Origin: Streptomyces sclerotialus
Lineage (GTDB): Bacteria; Actinomycetota; Actinomycetes; Streptomycetales; Streptomycetaceae
DNA length: 64,000 nucleotides
NCBI GenBank assembly: GCA_000719105.1
Contig: JODX01000014.1
Span: 62,001-126,000, forward strand
Reading direction: 5' to 3'
Below are positions 1 through 7,994 of the stretch, in pieces (position 1 is the stretch's first letter; the number at the start of each line of letters is the position of its first letter). The position numbers and the translations under genes are program-made. Below the pieces are notes generated by a model. That model worked only from the letters and a program-made list of their open reading frames with translations. It was not told where the DNA came from and ran no database searches.

Positions 1-552
1 GAGAAAAGCCGCCTTGGTGGCGACCTTGCCGAGCACATCCGGGTTGGCGGCACCGAAGCCGTAGCTGATGACATGCGGGTACCGGGGCCAGGAACGGTCG
101 ATCAGCCGCCGGAACGCGTCGTGCCAGCCCTCGTCGGTCGGGGAGCCGTCCGTCAGGAGGAACATCACCGGTCGCAGTACGGCCATGCCCATGCTGCGCA
201 AATCATCCACGTCCGTTTCGATACGGCTGCGTACGAGATCGAAGGCCGCAGAGTAGTTCGTCACCCCATTGCACACGATCTCCGGCATTGCCTGCACCCG
301 ATCCAATTCGGTCATTTCGAAGATCAGGTGCGCGTCCGTCGAGAAAGCAATCAGGGACATGTGGGCGAATTCTGACACTCGCGGGCTCTCCGAAATCACC
401 GCGTGCAGTCGTGTCAGGGTTTGATTGAGGGTGTTTTGGTGAGGCTCCATCGAACTCGATGCGTCGATCACCAAATAGGTGGGCAGGCATTTCTGTCGAA
501 GATCGTAGGCGTTGGCGTCCTGACCGGGCGCCATGTCGTCATGAATGTTCAT
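1..552 (-). CDS. vWA domain protein, TerY-like (partial, runs off left edge)
   Basis: Only the first 184 residues are in the window; the 3' end lies beyond base 1. The protein has a von Willebrand A fold with a metal-ion-dependent adhesion site: DASSS at residues 30-34, a Thr near 98 in GVTNY, and the later LLTDGSPTD Asp near 135. This pattern matches the TerY type of cytosolic vWA proteins that act as metal-dependent scaffolds. I chose the ATG at 552; a second ATG lies six codons on. It is the third gene of a minus-strand set behind a PP2C phosphatase and an atypical kinase, starting 69 bp after the kinase stop. That neighbourhood is the defining feature of TerY-P triads, where the vWA protein is thought to be the phosphorylated or scaffolding partner. 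The role here is inferred from context; the fold itself is clear. Confidence 0.85.
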   Translation of the reverse strand, partial: MNIHDDMAPGQDANAYDLRQKCLPTYLVIDASSSMEPHQNTLNQTLTRLHAVISESPRVSEFAHMSLIAFSTDAHLIFEMTELDRVQAMPEIVCNGVTNYSAAFDLVRSRIETDVDDLRSMGMAVLRPVMFLLTDGSPTDEGWHDAFRRLIDRSWPRYPHVISYGFGAANPDVLGKVATKAAFL

Positions 553-620
553 GTCTGTTGTTTCTCTTCCGCTGTTCGATTACGGACGGCACGTCTGAAG
601 TGCGTCTTCGGGGCCCGGCT

Positions 621-1733
621 TCAGACGACGAGCAACAGGACGAGCGCAATCACCGCGACGGCGACGAGCAGGGCCACGAGCGCCGCGGCCGAGGACTCGG
701 TATCCGGTGGGGGCGGTGCCGGTGGGTGGGGCGGCACGGCGGGCTTGACGGGGCGGCCGGACCCCGCGGGCCGTGTCACGGCCGACGAACGCGGGGCTGC
801 CGTGTCGCCGCGGCGGGCGGCGGGTCGGGCGGGCAGCGGCAGGCGGGCGACTGTGAAACGGACCACGGGACCGTCGTGCAGAGCGGCGAGCAGGACCGAA
901 CTGCGCGGCCTGGTCTTGCGGTCGTCGGCCCAGAGCATGTCGAGCAGCAACTCTGTGGCGACGCGTGGCACCCCGAGCGGTGGATCACCGAGCGCGTGCA
1001 GTACCTCCGCAGGGGCGCGGCTCCCGGTCAGGCAGCGGGCGGCCAGCAGGGCGACCCGGTAGCGGTCGGTATACAGATCCGCGGGCATGCCTTGGGGGGC
1101 CAGGGGATCCTCCCAGCCGGTCTGGTGGATGTCGTGCCCCCTGTCCTCGGCGCAACTGTCCATGTCGATGAGGTAGACGGAGTAGTCGGTCGGCGTCCAG
1201 AAGACGTTGGCGTAATTCCAGTCGGAGTACACGAGCCTGCGCTGCTCCAGTGCGGCGGCGATGCCGACCAGGCTTCGGCAGGCGGTGATTCGCTCTCCGG
1301 AACCCAGATGGGTACCGCGCCGGGCCAGCCATTCGTCGGGGCGGGCGAGCGTGTCGATCTCCCGAAACTTGCCGTCGGGCGCGCGAAAGGCCTGCGGTGC
1401 CATCGGAATGATGCAGCCGATGGTGGCGGACGTACGGCTGGTGACACGGGCGACGGGCCATGAGGTGCGGCTCAGCAGTACCTCGCGGGCCGGGCGCCCT
1501 GCGGGTGCCTTCGAGCGGCCGAACGCGACGAGCCGGTCCAATCGGAGCGCGTCCGCGTGGTCCAGCGGGCTCTTGTAGCGTTTGAACAGTAGGGCGGCCC
1601 CGGAGCCGGACCCACCGAGACGGGCCACCTCGGAGCTCTGGCCGTTGTTCGTGGCGATCTGTTCACCGAGCGGCTCCAGGGCGGCCAGCGGAGTCACCGG
1701 TGGCAGGGCCCACGCCGGGTGGCCCGAGGTCAC
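621..1733 (-). CDS. Atypical protein kinase with C-terminal membrane anchor (TerY-P type)
   Basis: A 370-residue kinase-like protein. It has a glycine-rich loop (GGSGSG, about 40-45), a candidate ATP-binding Lys in LLFKRYK (about 51-54), a catalytic loop YSDWNYAN with Asp171 and Asn176 in place of HRD, and DMDS (190-193) in place of DFG. A DxDS variant is familiar from TerY-P/YegI-type kinases. After the kinase domain come a proline-rich linker (about 300-345) and one hydrophobic helix (349-370) at the extreme C-terminus, predicting tail anchoring with the kinase in the cytosol. Start: an upstream in-frame GTG exists at 1763, but the GTG at 1733 overlaps the PP2C stop as GTGA and has GGAAGGA 8 nt upstream, so translational coupling to the phosphatase is likely. 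It probably phosphorylates the neighbouring vWA protein or a membrane target, countered by the PP2C. Substrate unknown. Confidence 0.82.
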   Translation of the reverse strand: MTSGHPAWALPPVTPLAALEPLGEQIATNNGQSSEVARLGGSGSGAALLFKRYKSPLDHADALRLDRLVAFGRSKAPAGRPAREVLLSRTSWPVARVTSRTSATIGCIIPMAPQAFRAPDGKFREIDTLARPDEWLARRGTHLGSGERITACRSLVGIAAALEQRRLVYSDWNYANVFWTPTDYSVYLIDMDSCAEDRGHDIHQTGWEDPLAPQGMPADLYTDRYRVALLAARCLTGSRAPAEVLHALGDPPLGVPRVATELLLDMLWADDRKTRPRSSVLLAALHDGPVVRFTVARLPLPARPAARRGDTAAPRSSAVTRPAGSGRPVKPAVPPHPPAPPPPDTESSAAALVALLVAVAVIALVLLLVV

Positions 1734-3022
1734 GTCGGCCGTCCTTCCTGGCCGCCGAGCCACTCGTCGGCCGGTGCTTCACCCCCGGCGGGCTCCCGGG
1801 ACCGGGGATCGGGGGCGACCCAGACGGTCACCGACGTACGGTCGTCGAGGAACCGTTCGGCGTCGAAGCCGACGTCGTTGATGTACGAGGCGATGGGCGG
1901 CGGCCACCGCCAGTGGTCCGCCAGGTAGGCATTGAGTTCCGCGATGGTGGCGAGGCCGTCTCCCACTCCGTCGGAAACGAGCGTCACCACGTCGCCGGGA
2001 AGCAGGGCGAGCCGGGTCTCGCGCACCGCCTGCGGTTCGGTGGGGAGGGTGTGGAGCACGGCGTTCGTGTCGTAGCCGGACGTCGTTTTCTTGCGGTCGC
2101 CGGCGGCGTAACGCCAGCGCTCCGCGTCGAGCGACCAGAGGGACGCGTCACCGAGCCAGGCCGCCCACATCGTGCGCTCGCCGGACGGGGCGTCTGAACG
2201 GGTGGGAATCACCGCGGCCAACAGGACCGCGCACACGTCGGTGAGGTTCAGCCCGCGTTGTGACGCCTCCCGACTCATTGCTGTTGCGGCCTCCTCGAAG
2301 AGCTCCGCTGCCGACAAGCGTGCCGCTCCCTCCGGTTCGTCCAGTCGGCGCCTGAGGGCGTGGACGACCGTGCCTGCCGCCACTGCGGCTCCCAGTTCGG
2401 CGTGGGTGCTGCTGGATACCCCGTCGGCCACGGCCAGCAGCAGGTGATCACCCATGGTGTCGCGTGCCACGCGGTACGCATCCTGACGGGCTGTGGCCGG
2501 CTCCTCGCAGCGGTGTCCCGGGCCGACGAGAGAGGCGGCTCGTATGGAGAGGTCACCCAGTACCGCCTCGTCGGCGGCGATGCCGGAGACGGCCGGCCGC
2601 ACTGGCAACAACCAGGGAAAACGCTGGGCCTTCGACCCTGCTCCGAAGCGCGGTACGGCGGGGGTGGCCAGACCAGGGGAGCTCGGCTTCGAACTGGTTG
2701 GGACGGGGCCGCGCCACCCCTCCGGCGCAGGCGAAGGCCCACTCTGCGGAGCAGGTGCAGACCATGCGCGCGACATTTGCTCCGGGCGCCGGGGCCCCCC
2801 GTCGTTTACGTGGGGGGCCATGGGCAGGGAAAGCGGCGTTGAAACCTTTGCCTGTTCAGGTGTCCGTGCACGCACCGCCAGGAACAGACTTCCCGCGGCC
2901 ATGATGACCAGTAAATCGATCACCAGTCGAAGAAATAGATCGTCCGCCGGGAAGTGAATCAGCAGGAAAATCAACCCGAATAAACAGATCTCCCAGACGT
3001 GACGCCCCCGTTGCAGCGACAT
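1730..3022 (-). CDS. Membrane-anchored PP2C-family Ser/Thr phosphatase
   Basis: A 430-residue protein that starts with two hydrophobic segments (about 11-24 and 29-50), then a low-complexity linker (about 55-150) and a PP2C domain (about 160-403). Metal-binding residues are visible: Asp181 in RQDAYR, Asp200-Gly201 in VADGVSSS, Asp351 in VSDGVGDG, and the terminal DDRTSV Asp near 394-395, equivalent to the DN(I/V)T motif. The enzyme should be an Mg/Mn-dependent Ser/Thr phosphatase facing the cytosol. It is first of the minus-strand triad, overlaps the kinase start by 4 bp, and precedes the vWA gene. Family activity is well established; the pairing with this kinase is inferred from coupling. 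The N-terminal membrane hairpin is unusual for PP2Cs of TerY-P triads, which are normally soluble. Confidence 0.88.
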   Translation of the reverse strand: MSLQRGRHVWEICLFGLIFLLIHFPADDLFLRLVIDLLVIMAAGSLFLAVRARTPEQAKVSTPLSLPMAPHVNDGGPRRPEQMSRAWSAPAPQSGPSPAPEGWRGPVPTSSKPSSPGLATPAVPRFGAGSKAQRFPWLLPVRPAVSGIAADEAVLGDLSIRAASLVGPGHRCEEPATARQDAYRVARDTMGDHLLLAVADGVSSSTHAELGAAVAAGTVVHALRRRLDEPEGAARLSAAELFEEAATAMSREASQRGLNLTDVCAVLLAAVIPTRSDAPSGERTMWAAWLGDASLWSLDAERWRYAAGDRKKTTSGYDTNAVLHTLPTEPQAVRETRLALLPGDVVTLVSDGVGDGLATIAELNAYLADHWRWPPPIASYINDVGFDAERFLDDRTSVTVWVAPDPRSREPAGGEAPADEWLGGQEGRPT

Positions 3023-3511
3023 GCCTGGAAGGTAGCAGCATGTCGAGGGTCCGAGGGAGGGTGATGCTGTATTCGGGTGGATGATTCAGTGGTATCTGTA
3101 ATGATTTTTATTGCTGGCCTTGCTTGTGCTGGTGGTGTCGTTGGTGGAGTGGCGGCGGAGTAGATCGATCTCGATGGTGCATCAGTGCGGTGGTGCATCC
3201 GGTACCGAGTTGTGGGCGGAGGCCGTCGATTGCGCTCGAACTGACATCCATAAGATGCCATGAGGTGCAATAGGTACCGGATCAGGAATTCCGAACGACC
3301 GCACCTCTTCGCCTCTGTCAGCCTCTGCTATCATTCTTGTCACTTCGTTGACATGAGTCATCGCGGGGCATGTTTTCGTGCCGGACCCGTGGTGTCTGGC
3401 GGCGACTCAGGCCGGCTCTGCCGCACAGCGTGGACAAGGGCCGAACGCCGCTTTCCGCCAGCACGTACACGCGGCCCGCAACAACATGCCCGCACGAAGG
3501 AGCGACGGTTC
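3023..3511. other. Intergenic region between the PP2C triad and the GH3 gene
   Basis: About 490 bp with no convincing gene. It is visibly less GC-rich than its surroundings, especially 3060-3120 and 3250-3360, and serves as a divergent promoter region. Structure seen: a 10-bp inverted repeat ATCCGGTACC / GGTACCGGAT at 3197-3206 and 3273-3282, and TGTCA/TGACA arms spaced by 6 bp at 3338-3353. The second may be a regulator site for the GH3 gene, but I cannot assign a regulator. Confidence 0.5.
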
Positions 3512-6043
3512 ATGTCCGACCCCATCTCCGCCTCCACCCCCCGCCCCGTGTGTCGGCGCTCGGCCCTGCGTCTGCTTGGCCGGGCCGTCATGGTCGCCGC
3601 GGCGGCCACTTCCACTGGCTTCACGGTTCCCTCGCGTACGGCGGCCGCCTCCGCCCGGCCGACACCGGCCGGCATCGCGAGCCCCCGCGTCGAGCGGCTC
3701 GTCGCCCGGCTCACCCTCGACGAGAAGATCTCCCTCCTCCACGGCGCCACCGACCCCGAGCCGCTCGGCCAGGCCGGGTACGTCCCCGGGGTGCCGCGGC
3801 TCCGCATCCCCCCGCTCCGGCTGGCCGACGGTCCCGCCGGGGTACGGGTCACCCGGCACGCCACCGCGCTGCCCGCCCCGGTGCTGCTGGCCTCCGCCTT
3901 CGACCCGGAACTCGCCCGGCGCTACGGCCGGGTGATCGGGCGTGAGGGCCGTGCGCTGGGCCAGGACGTGCTCCTGTCACCGATGGTGAACCTGATCCGC
4001 ACCCCGTACGCGGGCCGCAACTTCGAGACGTTCAGCGAGGACCCGCTGCTCTCGGCCGACCTGGTCGCGGCCGAGATCCGCGGCATCCAGGACGAGGGGC
4101 TCATCGCGACCGTCAAGCACTTCGCGCTCAACAACCAGGAGCGGGACCGCGAGTCGGTCGACGTACGGGTCGGCGAGCAGGCCCTGCACGAGGTCGCGCT
4201 GCGCGGCTTCGAGGCGGCCGTCGCCGCCGGCGCGGGTGCCGTGATGGGCGCGTACAACAAGGTCAACGGCACGTTCGCCTGTGAGAACCGGGAGCTGCTC
4301 ACCGAGGTGCTGAGAGACCGCTGGGGCTTCGGGGGCTGGGTGATGACCGACTGGTCCGCCGCCCACAGCACCGTCGCCTCGATCACGGCGGGCCTCGACA
4401 TGGAGATGCCCGACGGGAAGTACTTCGGCGCCGCGCTGAGGTCGGCCGTGCGCGACGGCAGCGTCCCGGAGGAGTACGTCGACCGGGCCGTGCGCCGGGT
4501 CCTCGGCGTGATGGACCGTTTCGGGCTGCTGGGCGGTGGCGGCCGCGGTGGCCCGTCCCGCCCGGACCGTGACGCGCGCGCGGGTGCCGCCGTCGCGCTG
4601 GAGGTCGCCGAGGCGGGGGCGACCCTCCTGCGCAACGAACACCGGGCGCTGCCGCTGCCGTCCCCGCCGTCCGGGAGCATCGCCGTCATCGGGCCCTCCG
4701 GCGCCCGCCCCTTCGTCAGCGGCGGTGGCAGCGCCCATGTGGTGCCCGACCACGCCGACAGCCCTCTCGACGTGATCCGGCGGCGTGCGGGCACACAGGC
4801 GCGGGTCACCTACGCGCTCGGCGAGGACCTCTTCGGCACAGCGCTGCCCGAGGACGTCCTCGGCCCGGCCGTCCGGCTGGAGGAGCGGCGCGTCGCTCCC
4901 GGAGAGACCTGGGCGTACGACGGGACGCTCACCGTCGGCCGGGACGACGAGTGGACGTTCGTCCTGCACTACGACGGGGAGCCCGCCGGGCGGCCGAAAG
5001 TGCTGCTGGACGGGGAGGAACTGTTCCCACAGGCGCCCGGGTACCAGGAGCACTTCTCCGGGGGGTTCGGCTCGGCGGCGCCCGACGGGCTGACCGTGCG
5101 CCGCGCGACGGCCGGGGTGACACGGGGCCGGCACCGGCTGCGGATCACCGCGGAGGGCGGCGGCGACGGGCTGCTGTTCCGGCTGCGGTGCGCGAACAGC
5201 GCCACCCGCGCGCGGGACGTCGCCCGGGCCGTGGAGGCCGCGCGGGAGGCGCGCCACGTCGTCCTGTTCGCCTACGAGGACGCCATGGAGGGCCTGGACC
5301 GCACGACGCTCGCCCTCCCCGGCCACCAGGAGGAACTGATCGAGGCGGTGACGGCGGCCAACCCGCGCACCACCGTCGTGCTCAACACCTCGTCCGCGGT
5401 CTCGATGCCCTGGCTGGAGCGGACCGCCGCCGTGCTCCAGATGTACTACCCGGGCCAGGAGGGCGCGGCCGCCACCGCCGCCGTCCTGTTCGGCGACTGC
5501 GACCCCGGCGGCCGGCTCACCCAGACCTTCCCGGCCGACGACGAGCGCCACCCGGTCGCCGGTGACCCGCGCCGCTACCCCGGGACGAACGGTGTGGTGG
5601 AGTACTCGGAGGGTGTCCACATCGGCCACCGCTGGTACGACGCCGAGGGGGTACGGCCGCTGTTCCCGTTCGGGCACGGTCTGTCGTACACCTCCTTCTC
5701 GTACGGGGAGCCGTCGGCGCGGTGGACGCGGCGGGGGCTCGAGGTGGGGTTCACCGTGCGCAACACCGGCGGCCGTGCCGGCGTCGCCGTGCCGCAGGTG
5801 TACGTCGGCCGCTCCCCGGACCTCCGGCTCGAGGGGCCCGTCCGGGTCCTGGGCGGCTACCGGCGGCTCACCCTGGAGGCGGGGGAGCGGCGCCGGGTCA
5901 CCGTGACCGTGCTGCGGCGGACCCTCTCCTCGTGGGACCCGCGGCGGCACGGCTGGGTGCTCGGCACCGGACGGCGGACCGTCTGGGTCGGCGCGTCCTC
6001 GGGTGACCTGCGGCTGACCACCACCGCGGAGGTCCCGGGGTGA
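3512..6043 (+). CDS. Secreted GH3 family beta-glucosidase
   Basis: An 843-residue glycoside hydrolase family 3 enzyme. The N-terminus has a twin-arginine-like signal (CRRSALRLLGRAVM, then an Ala-rich hydrophobic stretch), so export is likely. The N-terminal barrel carries the family's KHF and NNQE segment and the nucleophile in VMTDWSA (Asp about 280). The second alpha/beta domain is interrupted by a PA14-like insert (about residues 455-565), and the C-terminus is a fibronectin-III-like domain. This order is that of bacterial beta-glucosidases such as KmBglI-type enzymes, acting on oligosaccharides or glycosides. The open frame extends upstream to 3260, but the ATG at 3512 follows AAGGAG by 9 nt and gives the proper signal peptide. 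Exact sugar specificity cannot be read from sequence. Stands alone; the next gene begins 120 bp downstream. Confidence 0.9.
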   Translation: MSDPISASTPRPVCRRSALRLLGRAVMVAAAATSTGFTVPSRTAAASARPTPAGIASPRVERLVARLTLDEKISLLHGATDPEPLGQAGYVPGVPRLRIPPLRLADGPAGVRVTRHATALPAPVLLASAFDPELARRYGRVIGREGRALGQDVLLSPMVNLIRTPYAGRNFETFSEDPLLSADLVAAEIRGIQDEGLIATVKHFALNNQERDRESVDVRVGEQALHEVALRGFEAAVAAGAGAVMGAYNKVNGTFACENRELLTEVLRDRWGFGGWVMTDWSAAHSTVASITAGLDMEMPDGKYFGAALRSAVRDGSVPEEYVDRAVRRVLGVMDRFGLLGGGGRGGPSRPDRDARAGAAVALEVAEAGATLLRNEHRALPLPSPPSGSIAVIGPSGARPFVSGGGSAHVVPDHADSPLDVIRRRAGTQARVTYALGEDLFGTALPEDVLGPAVRLEERRVAPGETWAYDGTLTVGRDDEWTFVLHYDGEPAGRPKVLLDGEELFPQAPGYQEHFSGGFGSAAPDGLTVRRATAGVTRGRHRLRITAEGGGDGLLFRLRCANSATRARDVARAVEAAREARHVVLFAYEDAMEGLDRTTLALPGHQEELIEAVTAANPRTTVVLNTSSAVSMPWLERTAAVLQMYYPGQEGAAATAAVLFGDCDPGGRLTQTFPADDERHPVAGDPRRYPGTNGVVEYSEGVHIGHRWYDAEGVRPLFPFGHGLSYTSFSYGEPSARWTRRGLEVGFTVRNTGGRAGVAVPQVYVGRSPDLRLEGPVRVLGGYRRLTLEAGERRRVTVTVLRRTLSSWDPRRHGWVLGTGRRTVWVGASSGDLRLTTTAEVPG

Positions 6044-6163
6044 CCGGTGACCGGGTGAGACACCGGTCCCGTCCCGGCGGGGAGTAGGCTTCCCCGGCGC
6101 GCGTTCCCCGAGCGGGAGCGCACGCCGGGGACTCGGGGTCCGGTGAACTTGGGAGGAGCGGCA

Positions 6164-6814
6164 GTGCACGTCCAGGAATGGCTAGAGACGGTGCCCGCGG
6201 TGAGTATCTACGCACTGGTGGGCCTGGTCATCGGCCTGGAGAGTCTGGGCATACCGCTGCCCGGCGAGATCATCCTGGTTTCCTCCGCCCTGCTGGCCTC
6301 GCAGCACGGCGACATCGACCCCGTCGTCCTCGGCGCGTGCGCCAGCGCGGGCGCGGTCATCGGTGACTCCATCGGCTACGCCATCGGCCGCAGGGGCGGG
6401 CGCCCGCTGCTGGCCTGGCTCGGCGGCAAGTTCCCCCGGCACTTCAGCGAGGGCCACATCGCGACCGCCGAGCGGTCCTTCGAGAAGTGGGGCATGTGGG
6501 CGGTCTTCTTCGGCCGGTTCGTGGCACTGCTGCGGATCTTCGCCGGACCGCTCGCGGGCGTGCTGCGGATGCCGTACTGGAAGTTCCTGACCGCCAACGT
6601 CCTCGGCGGCATCCTCTGGGCGGGCGGCACCACGGCCGTCATCTACTACGTCGGTGTCGTCGCCGAATCCTGGCTCAAGCGCTTCTCGTGGCTGGGGCTG
6701 GTCGTGGCGGTGCTGCTCGGCGTCGCCTCGATGCTGGTCCTGCGCCGGAAGGCGAAGAAGGCCCAGACTGCCGAGGGCACGGAGGTGGCCGGGCCGGTCA
6801 CGGCCGCGGAGTAG
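6164..6814 (+). CDS. DedA family membrane protein
   Basis: A DedA/SNARE-associated family integral membrane protein of about 216 residues. Visible family marks are the N-terminal membrane segment with GIPLPGE, the GDSIGYAIGR motif, and FGRFVALLRIFAGPLAG, whose charged/aromatic segment is diagnostic. Four to five hydrophobic segments are present, ending in a basic tail (RRKAKKA). DedA proteins act in the cytoplasmic membrane as lipid carriers or flippases, affecting undecaprenyl-phosphate or phosphatidylethanolamine recycling and envelope homeostasis. Start: GTG at 6164 follows GGGAGGAG by 5 nt; another in-frame GTG at 6143 sits upstream of that ribosome site and is less likely. It appears monocistronic and is followed by an unusual repeat tract. 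Confidence 0.9.
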   Translation: MHVQEWLETVPAVSIYALVGLVIGLESLGIPLPGEIILVSSALLASQHGDIDPVVLGACASAGAVIGDSIGYAIGRRGGRPLLAWLGGKFPRHFSEGHIATAERSFEKWGMWAVFFGRFVALLRIFAGPLAGVLRMPYWKFLTANVLGGILWAGGTTAVIYYVGVVAESWLKRFSWLGLVVAVLLGVASMLVLRRKAKKAQTAEGTEVAGPVTAAE

Positions 6815-7335
6815 CCCGCGGAGTAGCCCGCGATGGCCCGCGGTGGTCCTTTGCGGCGGCCCGCGGCGGTCCACGGTGATCTACTGCGGTCTGCGGTGGC
6901 TCGCAGATGTTCGCGGTGCCTGCGGCGGTCCGCGTGGCCCGCGGCCGTTCGCGGTGTCCGCAGCTGTCGTAGTGGTCCGCTGCGGTCTGCGGTTCCCGCA
7001 TCTGTCCGTGGCGGTCCGTTGCGCTCTGCGGTGGCCCGCAGCTGCCCGCGGTGCCTGCGGCCGTCCGCGGTGTCCGCACCCATCCGCGATGGCTCGCGGT
7101 GGTCCGCTGCGGTCTGCGGTGGCCCGCAGATGTCCGTACCTACGGCGGTCCGCGGTGCCTGCGGCCGTCCGCGATGGCTCGCGGCGGTCTCGCAGCGGGC
7201 CGCCGCCGTTCGTGGAAGCCCGCAGTGGTCCGGAGCGTTCCGCAGCGGTCCGTGGCGTTCCGTGCTTCGCGCGAGGCACGGTGTGCTTCCCTTCGTGACC
7301 GTCGCGTGCACCGCGTACGTCGCAGCGAGGGCCGG
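6815..7335. repeat. Degenerate CCGCGG-rich repeat tract, apparently non-coding
   Basis: From just after the dedA stop to about 7280 the sequence is built from short degenerate units such as GCGGTCCGCGGTG, GCGGTCTGCGGTGGC and CCGCGATGGC, each about 12-20 nt and repeated more than 25 times. The units contain nested palindromes (CCGCGG, GCGGTCCGC-type) able to fold into many alternative hairpins. All six frames are open over long parts but give only low-complexity Arg/Ala/Ser-rich translations with no codon-position bias, so I do not call a gene. The tract lies between the convergent dedA and gamma-carbonic-anhydrase genes. The remaining 50 bp to 7335 looks like ordinary intergenic DNA. Confidence 0.7.
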
Positions 7336-7866
7336 TCAGTGCTCGTGTGCCTCGCGGTGCGTGACGGCCAGTTCGACGTAGTGGGCCGCGTTCAGGGCGA
7401 GGCCCTCGCGCTCCTCCGCCGTCAGTTCACGCCTGACCTTCGCCGGGACGCCCGCGACCAGCGAGCCCGGCGGCACCCGCATCCCCTGCGGCACCAGCGC
7501 CTGCGCCGCGACCAGCGAACCGGCGCCGATCACCGCGCCGTTCAGGACCGTCGCGCCCATGCCGATCAGGCAGCCGTCCTCGACGGTGGCGCCGTGGACC
7601 ACGGCGTTGTGCCCGACCGAGACGCCCTCGCCGAGGGAGACGGGGAAGCCCGGGTCGGTGTGCAGGGTGCAGTTGTCCTGCACGTTGCTGTTGGCGCCGA
7701 CGACGATCGGCTCGGCCTCCGCGCGGAGCACGGCGCCGTACCAGACGCTCGCCCCGGGACGCAGCGTCACATCGCCGATCACCACGGACCCCGGCGCCGT
7801 GAACGCCTGCCCGTCCACCTTCGGCTCCTTGCCGCCCACGCCCGCGATCAGGGCCTCGTGCGTCAT
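7336..7866 (-). CDS. Gamma-class carbonic anhydrase-like protein
   Basis: A 176-residue left-handed beta-helix protein built of hexapeptide repeats ([LIV]-G-x4), of the YrdA/CaiE/PaaY group. Three His residues typical of gamma carbonic anhydrases are visible in LHTDPGF, VGHNA and VVHG, which would bind the catalytic metal between subunits of a trimer. The C-terminus is a short amphipathic helix (TAEEREGLALNAAHYVELA). Likely a cytosolic metal-dependent hydratase; some family members have lost activity, so catalysis is not certain. Start ATG at 7866 is preceded by GAGGAG-like sequence. Monocistronic, convergent to dedA across the repeat tract, and divergent from the hexapeptide acyltransferase that begins 129 bp upstream. 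Confidence 0.88.
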   Translation of the reverse strand: MTHEALIAGVGGKEPKVDGQAFTAPGSVVIGDVTLRPGASVWYGAVLRAEAEPIVVGANSNVQDNCTLHTDPGFPVSLGEGVSVGHNAVVHGATVEDGCLIGMGATVLNGAVIGAGSLVAAQALVPQGMRVPPGSLVAGVPAKVRRELTAEEREGLALNAAHYVELAVTHREAHEH

Positions 7867-7994
7867 CGTCCACTCCTCGTGTCGTCGGGTACGGGAGACG
7901 GTAAGGCATCGGCCCCGCTTGTCCGGGGGGCCGTGGGGCGAAGATCACACCGTACGGCGGGATGGGCGGCGCCCGTGGTGAGTACGGTGAGCGG

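Noticed and set aside
3197..3282. 10-bp inverted repeat ATCCGGTACC/GGTACCGGAT upstream of the GH3 gene
   Set aside because: Arms are 66 bp apart and not placed at a promoter; kept only as a note in the intergenic entry.
3977..6169. A 730-codon open frame antisense to the GH3 gene
   Set aside because: Same high-GC artefact; the plus strand carries all GH3 motifs with a proper start and ribosome site.
6833..7381. Long open frames on both strands through the repeat tract after dedA
   Set aside because: All are low-complexity translations of the same short repeat, in several frames at once, with no start context.
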